Assembly (NCBI RefSeq): GCF_039134705.1
Contig: NZ_CP146256.1
Coordinates: forward strand, 3,968,001 to 4,032,000
Direction: 5' to 3'
Length of the DNA: 64,000 nucleotides
Origin: Kineothrix sp. IPX-CK
Lineage (GTDB): Bacteria > Bacillota > Clostridia > Lachnospirales > Lachnospiraceae
Shown here: positions 55,092-62,275 of the stretch, piece after piece
Layout of the letters: each line of letters begins with the position of its first letter
Numbering within the stretch: the stretch's first letter is position 1
Position numbers and translations under genes: made by a program
The notes under the pieces: model-generated
What the model saw: the letters and a program-made list of their open reading frames with translations, nothing else
The model's database searches: none
What the model was told of the DNA's origin: nothing

Positions 55092-55123
55092 AAAACGCAC
55101 ATCTTCGTAGGTGTGCGTTTTTT
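55092..55123. terminator. bidirectional terminator after the CPBP gene
   Basis: AACGCACA pairs with TGTGCGTT (imperfect loop region CTTCGTAG), with TTTTTT on the plus strand and TTTTAT on the minus strand. It ends the minus-strand CPBP gene and may also stop read-through from yjfB. Confidence 0.78.
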
Positions 55124-55148
55124 ATACGAAATCAATGTGAATTAAGAA

Positions 55149-56063
55149 TCAATAAAGAATAAAATCGAGAGCCATGTAGGAAAACGCCGATACTACAGCG
55201 ATCAAAAGCGGTACAGTTACCATTGTATTGCCGGTTTTATTCTTTCTGGTTCTCCAGATATCCCTAAGGTTCTCTTCCCGATGTTCATTTTTGGCAATCC
55301 AGGCCAGAACGCAGGCTGCCAAGGTAGTAGTAATTGCAGCGATAATCAGATAACCACTGATGGCTGCCAGCATTATATCCGTTGTAATCTGCGACTGAGC
55401 TTCATCCAAACCGCCCATTCCAAAGGAATCGTACAGGTACATGATACATACCTGCTGGGAGTTGAATATGACATGAAATAAAACGGAGCTCCACAAGCTT
55501 CCCGTAGCTTCTACCAAAGCCACCAGAATCATGCCAATTATCAAAGCATATGCGGCCTGATTGAAATTCATATGCATAAGGGCGAACAGGCAGGCAGATA
55601 AAAAAAGGGCCTGTAACACTGTTCCTGATTTCTTGTAGCCCTGATATATAATCCCTCTGAATACCAGTTCCTCGCTGAACGGTCCGATGATTCCTATAAT
55701 GAGAAGCATAACAAAAAAGGGGATCTCTAAGATATCCCCACTAATTGCCACCACCGTATTGTCCACGAATAGCATGGAAACCGCATTGATTACGGTAGTT
55801 AAAGGCATAGCCAGAAAAGTAAAAAGAATGATCATAAGCACCGAGGATATTTTAATCCTCCGAAAGCCTACAAGTTTAATCAGGTTCTCCCCGGAAATCA
55901 GGAGTCCGATAAGAGCAGGCACCAATACGATCAATTGACTGATTATGAAATTAGGTACAATTGTCAGTGTATAAAACGGACTTAAAACTCCCAACAGAAC
56001 CACAGCACCAACATGAAGCAGGATAACTGCCAGGAAAATCCGGTTTACCTTTTTACTATTCAT
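55149..56063 (-). CDS. CPBP-family intramembrane metalloprotease
   Basis: 304 residues with about eight transmembrane segments. The type II CAAX/CPBP motifs are intact: EELVFRGIIYQG (EExxxR), ALMHMNFNQAAYALIIG and LFHVIFNSQQ with the histidine ligands. Members act in bacteriocin self-immunity, peptide processing or envelope stress; no bacteriocin gene is seen nearby. It follows the 77-residue gene by 8 bp, so they are likely co-transcribed. A terminator follows. Confidence 0.87.
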   Translation of the reverse strand: MNSKKVNRIFLAVILLHVGAVVLLGVLSPFYTLTIVPNFIISQLIVLVPALIGLLISGENLIKLVGFRRIKISSVLMIILFTFLAMPLTTVINAVSMLFVDNTVVAISGDILEIPFFVMLLIIGIIGPFSEELVFRGIIYQGYKKSGTVLQALFLSACLFALMHMNFNQAAYALIIGMILVALVEATGSLWSSVLFHVIFNSQQVCIMYLYDSFGMGGLDEAQSQITTDIMLAAISGYLIIAAITTTLAACVLAWIAKNEHREENLRDIWRTRKNKTGNTMVTVPLLIAVVSAFSYMALDFILY

Positions 56064-56071
56064 TCGCTATC

Positions 56072-56305
56072 CTAATTCTCCATCATAAAGTTAACTAATT
56101 TCGTAATGTCTTCCGGCTCATAGGCAATAAGCTCAAGCTCTGCAATCGTTCCGTCGGAAAAAATATTCGCCATGGATACGTACTGGGAAAGCTTGGACTT
56201 AAGGTTCAGTCTGTCTCCCTCGCCCGTCACTAATTCTACCTTGCCTACACAGCTGTCAATTACTTTAAAAAACTTATCGATATCTCTGATATTCTGTACT
56301 TTCAT
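56072..56305 (-). CDS. small conserved-looking protein of unknown function
   Basis: 77 residues, MKVQNIRDIDKFFKVIDSCV to the end, with no membrane segment or known motif; predicted mixed alpha/beta from the alternation of hydrophobic residues (VELVTGEGDRLNLKSKL, ELELIAYEPEDITKLVNFM). An AAAGGAGAA ribosome site precedes the ATG. Co-directional with and 8 bp upstream of the CPBP protease gene, so the two may work together. I do not recognise the family. Confidence 0.7.
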   Translation of the reverse strand: MKVQNIRDIDKFFKVIDSCVGKVELVTGEGDRLNLKSKLSQYVSMANIFSDGTIAELELIAYEPEDITKLVNFMMEN

Positions 56306-56424
56306 TTCATTCTCCTTTCCAAATTGAAGCCTTAGCTTCCATTACTAATCGCATTTTTATTTACACCATGATTATACTGATTTCGGTGTGAATATGCAAG
56401 ACAATTATCAATGAATAAAAAACT

Positions 56425-56557
56425 GTTACTGTTCACTCCGTTCTCCGAAACGCATGATTTCTGCATTTGAATTCGCTTCGCGAAGCAGAAATCATCTCTT
56501 GCATCACGTTCTTACGCAGCTTAGCAGCAAGTGCTAAGCTACTGTGTGAACAATAAC
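56425..56557. mobile_element. family A palindromic insertion (133 bp)
   Basis: Starts GTTACTGTTCACTCC and ends GTGTGAACAATAAC; internal GCTTCGCGAAGC as in the sister copies. The target duplication is not clear at this copy (AAAAAACT versus ACAAAAGT). It lies between the 77-residue gene and cvfB. Confidence 0.7.
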
Positions 56558-56566
56558 ACAAAAGTT

Positions 56567-57409
56567 TCATTTCCCAGCTTTTCTTATACTGCCGCCATCT
56601 ATAATCACTTTCCCTTCCTTCAGCAGACGACCCACTGCCCTCTTGAATTCATTCTTACTCATCTGCATTTCCTGCCTGATGGTTTCGGGATCTGCCTTAT
56701 CATTAAACGGAAGAGTTCCTCCATAGCTTTCTATAATTTCCATTATTTTATCCGCATCGGTACCAATTTGAAGATATGCCTTCTCTCTCAGACTCAGATC
56801 CAGTTTTCCATCCTCCTTGACGCCTACCACCCGGGCCTGAATCATATCCCCTTCCCTAATGTCTCCGTACATCTCCTTCTTAGAAATAAGGCCGGAATAT
56901 TTATCGTCTACTGCTACAAAGGCCCCAAACTCTCTGCTGATTTCATAAACGCGCCCGGTCACCCTGTCGTCTTTCTTATAAGGGCTGTCTGTGTCCAAGT
57001 AAGGATATACCTTCATCGTAGCACATAATCTATTGCTCTTATCAGTATACAGCGCAGCCAGACACTCTTCCCCTTCCTTCACCGGCCATGTCTGCTCTTT
57101 GAAAGGAAGCAGCAATTGTTTTTCCAGTCCCCAATCCAAAAAAGCGCCGATTTTCGCAACCTGCGCAACCTTAAGAAGAGCGGTCCTTCCAAGCGTGAGC
57201 GCCGCCTCCTTAGTAGTGGCGATCAAACGGTCGCTGGAATCTCTATATATGAATACACGTATTACATCTCCCACCTGCGTTCCTTCCGGAACCTGCTTTT
57301 CGGGAAGGAGCACCTTTTCATCGGCATCTCCTGCATCTTCAGCAAGATATACGCCGAACTCCACTTTTTTTACAACGATTAAATTCTGCACTTCTCCTAA
57401 TTTTATCAT
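56567..57409 (-). CDS. cvfB: CvfB-like S1-domain RNA-binding protein
   Basis: 280 residues: an N-terminal S1-like barrel (MIKLGEVQNLIVVKKVEFGVYLAED), a second (RTALLKVAQVAKIGAFLDWG), and a third S1 domain (VTGRVYEISREFGAFVAVDDKYSGLISKKEMYG). A winged-helix C-terminus follows (IIESYGGTLPFNDKADPETI to FKRAVGRLLKEGKVII). This is the CvfB (YitL) architecture; in Staphylococcus it influences virulence gene expression through RNA. It overlaps the thioesterase gene by 4 bp (ATGA type), so the two are translationally coupled. Confidence 0.93.
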   Translation of the reverse strand: MIKLGEVQNLIVVKKVEFGVYLAEDAGDADEKVLLPEKQVPEGTQVGDVIRVFIYRDSSDRLIATTKEAALTLGRTALLKVAQVAKIGAFLDWGLEKQLLLPFKEQTWPVKEGEECLAALYTDKSNRLCATMKVYPYLDTDSPYKKDDRVTGRVYEISREFGAFVAVDDKYSGLISKKEMYGDIREGDMIQARVVGVKEDGKLDLSLREKAYLQIGTDADKIMEIIESYGGTLPFNDKADPETIRQEMQMSKNEFKRAVGRLLKEGKVIIDGGSIRKAGK

Positions 57410-58131
57410 ACAATACCCATATTCCTTTCAAACTCTGCAACACAGTATGCCTGTCCCTCTTCGTTATTAAGCGAAATTAAACAAATATTATCTGCAGGCA
57501 TATAAACCTCCGGCACGATAACGTCTCCCAAAAGCGCCTGCTTTTTATATTCTGCCCGCATCTGCCTTATGGCGAAGCCTTCCGGCAAATATTCCATGGC
57601 AATGCGGATATATTGCCCATTATTCACGTGATGGTTGGTATCCAGGTGATGCTGTCTCACCTCTACCTTCTCCCGCCTCTCCCCTTCTATTTGAGGAAGG
57701 GCGATCTTGCGCGGCGCATAATCCATCTCAAGCTTTTCTTCCAGCACATATACCGCATTCAGCTCATCAGGAACTTTCGCCGGGCGCATATGTTCCATAT
57801 CCATTAAAGTCCAAACAGTGTTCGCATAGGCCAGGCGTTCTCCGTTCTCCTCTTCCATCAGAAAATTACGCCATCCGATAAATCCTTTGAAATCATACGG
57901 AGCCGTTCCTATCAACACCCTTTCTCCAAGAGCAGGATACCTTTCAACGACTATCTGCCAAGCCGACATTACCCAAGCCAGATGCCTTTCCTGAAGAAAT
58001 TTAAACCCTACCCCTATATCCTCAGAATGAAAAGTTGAACAATCCTGAAAATAATCCAGCAGCGATTCTAAGGATAATTTTCCTTCTCTGTCCAATTCAC
58101 TGTATCGTATACGTCCTGCAAATCTATACAT
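57406..58131 (-). CDS. acyl-ACP thioesterase
   Basis: 241 residues, double hot-dog fold of the FatA/FatB-like family. The N-terminal domain starts MYRFAGRIRYSELDREGKLS, with VMSAWQIVVERYPALGE in the middle. The catalytic region of the second half is HHLDTNHHVNNGQYIRIAMEY, containing the conserved D-x-N-x-H series. It releases fatty acids from ACP and sets membrane chain length or excess removal. It is 4-bp coupled to cvfB. A leader GGTCTTTGGACTTTGGAAGG precedes it, like those before the genes at 12222 and 26154. Confidence 0.9.
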   Translation of the reverse strand: MYRFAGRIRYSELDREGKLSLESLLDYFQDCSTFHSEDIGVGFKFLQERHLAWVMSAWQIVVERYPALGERVLIGTAPYDFKGFIGWRNFLMEEENGERLAYANTVWTLMDMEHMRPAKVPDELNAVYVLEEKLEMDYAPRKIALPQIEGERREKVEVRQHHLDTNHHVNNGQYIRIAMEYLPEGFAIRQMRAEYKKQALLGDVIVPEVYMPADNICLISLNNEEGQAYCVAEFERNMGIV

Positions 58132-58351
58132 TTATAGCCCTGCTCCTTCCAAAGTCCAAAGACCTTTCTCTCCTTATATCAACGCTCCAATTATATCACA
58201 GCCCATCTCGTAATTGCAAACAATTCACCGTGTTGAGAAAGCCTTTATTTTTTCATATTAAGGGTATTAAAGCATAGAATATAATAAGCCGTTATGGTCA
58301 ATATGACAATTTCCGGCACCTGATAACCTTATTCTTTGCGAGGAGCTTTCC

Positions 58352-60025
58352 ATGGAAAAAATTCTGGATGAAGATTATTACGACCTAATGATAGATAATA
58401 TACTCCTTCCCAGTTATGATACCGGCAATAACGTTACTAATATAAACGAGAGACATTCCCTGCTGCATGTGCTTGCAAGGCAGGTGAATATCTGTGACCT
58501 GGGAGCAAATCCTTATCATCGCTTTCCCTCCCTTTTCACTTTGACTGCATCCATCCGTCCCCAGGTATCCGGGGTTAATCAGATACAGCGCAATCCGGCT
58601 CTCGCACTCTACGGAACCGGCGTGATCGTCGGAATCATAGATACGGGAATCGATTATCGGCATCCTGCCTTCAGAAACAACGACGGCAGTACGCGAATCG
58701 TTTCCATATGGGACCAGACAATACAGACCGGTACTCCTCCGGAGACGTTTTCTTACGGCTCCGAATACAGCCGGGAATTGATCAATCTCGCCCTTATATC
58801 TGCGGAGCCTTTGTCCGTTGTACCTTCCGAGGACACTAACGGACACGGAACAGCAATTGCAAGCATCATCGCAGGCAAAGGGGATTCCGCTCAGAGTTTC
58901 ACCGGAGTTGCTACCGAAGCAGAATATGTAGTGGTGAAGTTAAAAGAAGCCAAATCGAATCTACGCCAAATCTCCTTCGTTCCCGAAAACGCTATTTGTT
59001 ATCAGGAATCGGATGTCATGTTAGGCGCCCGCTATTTATTATCCGCAGCTCGTAAGCTCAACCGTCCTCTTGCCATATGCGTCGCCCTCGGTACCAGCCA
59101 GGGAGGTCATGACGAACACGGCGCGACTACCGGTTATTTGGACTATCTCACTCACCGCCCTCAAATCTGCGTTTCTATCTCTGCAGGAAACGAGGGAAAC
59201 AACGGCAGACATTATTACGGCAACATCGCCGTTCCTACTAATGACACTCTGTTCGAGTTGAAGGTGGGCAGTGCCGATAAATTATTTGCCATGGAAATCT
59301 GGCCTTATGCGCCCAGCCGTCTCACCATTGAGGTTACTTCACCCAGCGGGGAATCCACACCTTTGGTTTATCCGGGCATCAATACCTGTGAAAGATTCAA
59401 TTTCGTATACAACCAGGGCACGTTATGGATAAACAATATTACCTTTGAAGAGGAGACCGGAGAGCAGCTCATACTACTGCGCTTCCAAAACCCTTTTGCC
59501 GGTATATGGAACTTTAAGCTGCAAAATTTGGAAAACGAAAGCTTTTCTTTTCATTCATGGCTTCCCTCGGGTGATTTGATTTCCAGGGAGACTTATTTCC
59601 TGCAATCAAATCCAGACACTACCATCACTTCTCCCGGCAACGCCATACGCCCTCTGACGGTAACCGCATATAACCAGTCAAATGACAGTATATGGATAGA
59701 TTCCGGAAGAGGTTATACACGTACCAACCAGGTAAAACCCGATGTGGCCGCACCCGGTTTTGAGCTTCCTTGTGCGGTTCCCGGAGGACGTTATGCCACC
59801 TTAACCGGTACCGGAGCCGCCACTGCCTATGCTTCCGGTATCACCGCCATGCTCTTGGAATGGGCTGTAGTGCGCGGAAACTATACCTCGATTACGGGCA
59901 CCGATATCAACAGTCTTATAACACGCGGCGCATATAGGCAGCCTAACACAACTTATCCGAACAATATATGGGGCTATGGGCAAATCGATATCAATGGTGT
60001 CTTCGAGAGGCTCGCCAACTTATAA
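58352..60025 (+). CDS. Csp-like subtilisin-family protein 1, catalytic serine replaced
   Basis: 557 residues, GAGGAG 6 nt before ATG. A prodomain-like region (1-80) is followed by a subtilase domain with IIDTGIDYRH (Asp97), DTNGHGTAIAS (His165) and SISAGNEGN (oxyanion Asn280). A central insert of beta character (about 300-400) resembles the jelly-roll domain of clostridial Csp proteases. Where subtilases have GTSxA, this protein reads LTGTGAATAYASG, so Gly488 replaces the nucleophilic serine. The DNA reads GGA at that codon, not TCA/AGC. It has no signal peptide. It is probably a pseudoprotease; Csp proteins process or sense spore germination signals. The next gene is a close paralogue. Confidence 0.85.
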   Translation: MEKILDEDYYDLMIDNILLPSYDTGNNVTNINERHSLLHVLARQVNICDLGANPYHRFPSLFTLTASIRPQVSGVNQIQRNPALALYGTGVIVGIIDTGIDYRHPAFRNNDGSTRIVSIWDQTIQTGTPPETFSYGSEYSRELINLALISAEPLSVVPSEDTNGHGTAIASIIAGKGDSAQSFTGVATEAEYVVVKLKEAKSNLRQISFVPENAICYQESDVMLGARYLLSAARKLNRPLAICVALGTSQGGHDEHGATTGYLDYLTHRPQICVSISAGNEGNNGRHYYGNIAVPTNDTLFELKVGSADKLFAMEIWPYAPSRLTIEVTSPSGESTPLVYPGINTCERFNFVYNQGTLWINNITFEEETGEQLILLRFQNPFAGIWNFKLQNLENESFSFHSWLPSGDLISRETYFLQSNPDTTITSPGNAIRPLTVTAYNQSNDSIWIDSGRGYTRTNQVKPDVAAPGFELPCAVPGGRYATLTGTGAATAYASGITAMLLEWAVVRGNYTSITGTDINSLITRGAYRQPNTTYPNNIWGYGQIDINGVFERLANL

Positions 60026-60100
60026 GCTTCAATCAATAAGAAAACAATATGAGCCTGCGGCAAAGGGCTTGCAGGGCACAAGAAAGGCATGGTAAGGGCA

Positions 60101-61774
60101 ATGGAAAAGATTCTCGATGAGAACTACTATGATTTGATTATAGATAATGTAATGGTCCCCTATTACGACATCGGCAATAATATCACATACTTGAACGACC
60201 GGCATTCCCTTCTGCACGTTTTAGCAGGCCAAATAGACCCCTGCGATCTCGGAGCAAATGCGTATCACCGTTTCCCCTCCATATACATATTGACCTCGCA
60301 GATCAGCCTGGAAAAATCAGGTATCATCCAGGTTCAAAGCAACCCTGCGCTGGCGTTATATGGAACCGGGGCTATTGTCGGAATCATAGACACCGGTATT
60401 GACTATCGCCATTCAGCATTCAAGCACAATGACGGTACTACCAGAATACTTTCCATATGGGATCAGACCATTCAGTCGGGAACACCACCTGAAGATATGC
60501 TCTATGGCTCGGAGTACCCGAGGGAATTGATCAATATCGCCCTTCGTTCCGCGGATCCTCTATCCATCGTCCCTACTGTGGATGAGGATGGACACGGCAC
60601 CGCAATAGCGAGCATAGCCGCCGGGAAACCCGACGAATCCCAAGGCTTCAGCGGCGTGGCACCGGAAGCAGAACTCGTCGTCGTGAAACTTAAACCAGCC
60701 AAATATAATTTACGGCAAGTTTCTTTCGTTCCCGATGATATTTTGTGCTATCAGGAGTCGGATATGATTCTGGCAGCCCGCTATATATTATCTGTCGCAC
60801 AGCGGCTGAACCGGCCCGTAGTTATGTGCATCGCATTGGGCAGCAGCGACGGAAGCCACGACGGACAGGGCGCCGCAAGCAGCTATTTCGATTATATTAC
60901 ACGTCTTTCTCAGGTATGTATTGCCATTTCGGCAGGAAATGAAGGCAATAGCAACAGGCATTATTACGGCAATACGACACAGACACCCTACCAATCGGAA
61001 TTCGAACTGAGAGTGGGAAGTCAGGACAGATTATTCTCGATGGAAATCTGGCCTTATGCACCCAGCCGTCTTTCCATAGAAATAATCTCTCCCAGCGGCG
61101 AATCCACTTCACTTGTTTATCCGAGAATCAACACTTGTGAAAGGTTCAACTTCGTATTCAATCAAGGTATCATTTGGGTAAATAACATCAGCTTTGAAGA
61201 AGAGACCGGAGAGCAGTTGATATTGCTGCGCTTTGAAAATCCAATTTCAGGAATTTGGCGTTTTCAAGTATTTAATTTAGAGAATGAGCCCTTTTCATTT
61301 CACTCATGGCTGCCCGCCGGAAATATAATTTCCTCGGAAACATACTTTCTTCAGTCGAACCCCGACACTACCATACTCTCGCCCGGCAACGCCATACACG
61401 CGCTTACGGTAACCGCATATAATCAGGATAATGACAGTATATTGATCGATTCCAGCAGAGGATACAGCCGCATCGGCCTGCCAAAGCCGAACCTGGCCGC
61501 TCCCGGTTTTAATTTGACCTGCGCCCTTCCCGACAATCGATACGGATCGCTGACCGGTACCGGAGCGGCTACCGCACACACCACAGGTATCATTGCTCTC
61601 CTTTTTGAGTGGGCTGTGTCAAGAGGAAATTATACATCCATTACAGGAGTGGATATCAACCAGCTTCTGATCAGAGGCGCATCCCGCAGCCCCACTACCT
61701 CTTATCCCAACAATATTTGGGGATACGGGCAGGTTAATATCAATGGGGTGTTTGAACGGCTGGCTATATTTTAG
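60101..61774 (+). CDS. Csp-like subtilisin-family protein 2, catalytic serine replaced
   Basis: 557 residues from MEKILDENYYDLIIDN, aligned end to end without gaps to its upstream neighbour; the frame opens four codons earlier. Asp97 (IIDTGIDYRH), His165 (DEDGHGTAIAS) and the oxyanion Asn (ISAGNEGN) are kept. The serine motif reads LTGTGAATAHTTG, with Gly488 instead of Ser. The prodomain and the beta-rich insert are conserved. The 75-bp gap to gene 1 has no terminator, so they are probably co-transcribed. A tandem pair of inactive paralogues suggests a hetero-oligomer or receptor role. Confidence 0.85.
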   Translation: MEKILDENYYDLIIDNVMVPYYDIGNNITYLNDRHSLLHVLAGQIDPCDLGANAYHRFPSIYILTSQISLEKSGIIQVQSNPALALYGTGAIVGIIDTGIDYRHSAFKHNDGTTRILSIWDQTIQSGTPPEDMLYGSEYPRELINIALRSADPLSIVPTVDEDGHGTAIASIAAGKPDESQGFSGVAPEAELVVVKLKPAKYNLRQVSFVPDDILCYQESDMILAARYILSVAQRLNRPVVMCIALGSSDGSHDGQGAASSYFDYITRLSQVCIAISAGNEGNSNRHYYGNTTQTPYQSEFELRVGSQDRLFSMEIWPYAPSRLSIEIISPSGESTSLVYPRINTCERFNFVFNQGIIWVNNISFEEETGEQLILLRFENPISGIWRFQVFNLENEPFSFHSWLPAGNIISSETYFLQSNPDTTILSPGNAIHALTVTAYNQDNDSILIDSSRGYSRIGLPKPNLAAPGFNLTCALPDNRYGSLTGTGAATAHTTGIIALLFEWAVSRGNYTSITGVDINQLLIRGASRSPTTSYPNNIWGYGQVNINGVFERLAIF

Positions 61775-61863
61775 ATAAGGAATCCCGATCTGTTTTTATG
61801 TAATAGGAGCACTCCCCTGCTAAATAAAAAAACAGCCGAATCATTCGATTGAGTTTCTTAACA

Positions 61864-61909
61864 GGGCTACAAGGATTCGAACCTTGGGATGACGGAATCA
61901 GAATCCGTT
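61864..61909 (-). pseudogene. 3' fragment of a tRNA-Gln (CUG anticodon)
   Basis: Read on the minus strand it contains an intact anticodon arm (ACGGA-TTCTGAT-TCCGT, anticodon CTG), a short variable region, an intact T arm (CAAGG-TTCGAAT-CCTTG) and the acceptor strand GTAGCCC. The D arm and 5' acceptor strand are missing; the sequence switches directly into a DUF932 remnant at about 61910. No encoded CCA. This half-tRNA footprint is what site-specific integration at a tRNA 3' end leaves at one element boundary. Confidence 0.75.
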
Positions 61910-62221
61910 ATGTTATCTCTGGATATGATGTAACGCCGGGGAAGTCTGGCAAGTGACCATACCTTTTGGCCCTCTTGCAGAGAGCCTGCCGTCTCATAGG
62001 TAACCCTTCCCCTAACAGCGTATCTGTAAAGGCAAAGGCTTCTTCATTCTGTACTACCCGGTACTTGTCCGTTACTACTCCTAATACTTTTTTATCCGTA
62101 TTTCTCACATTTGCCAGAAATCCGTTTAGCGGAATTCTTTCCGTTGTCTCAAAGGGATGTTGCTCCACCGTCCAGTCAAGTCCCGCTTTTCCAGAGCCTG
62201 CGCAGGAGAAAACGCTTCCAT
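61910..62221 (-). pseudogene. decayed DUF932 (phage/plasmid-type) gene fragment
   Basis: Recognisable pieces are AGLDWTVEQHPFETTERIPL, LGVVTDKYRVVQNEEAFAF, LLGEG and, after a shift of frame, YETAGSLQEGQKVWSLARLP. Two single-base deletions break the frame (near 62185, between EK and AGLD, and near 62020, where GGGG has become GGG). The 5' part is short and the 3' end is cut at the tRNA fragment. DUF932 proteins are common on phages and conjugative elements. No intact product is expected. Confidence 0.75.
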
Positions 62222-62275
62222 TACAATCAATATTAAATAAACTTCTTGCTTAGTTATAGAAATGTCACAACCGCC

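Noticed and set aside
58253..58285. Sigma-G-type promoter for the Csp-like genes
   Set aside because: CATAGAA with an upstream TCATA is only a partial match, and a nearby TATAAT has no good -35 box. Not strong enough to call.
30420..61825. Repeated short motif AGGAGCACTTT at 30423, 54774 and 61806 as a terminator or repeat family
   Set aside because: The three copies share only about 12 bases, the surrounding stems are weak and differ, and no T-run follows consistently.
61864..61909. Functional complete tRNA-Gln
   Set aside because: The D arm and 5' acceptor strand are absent and the sequence switches into a DUF932 remnant, so no cloverleaf can form.
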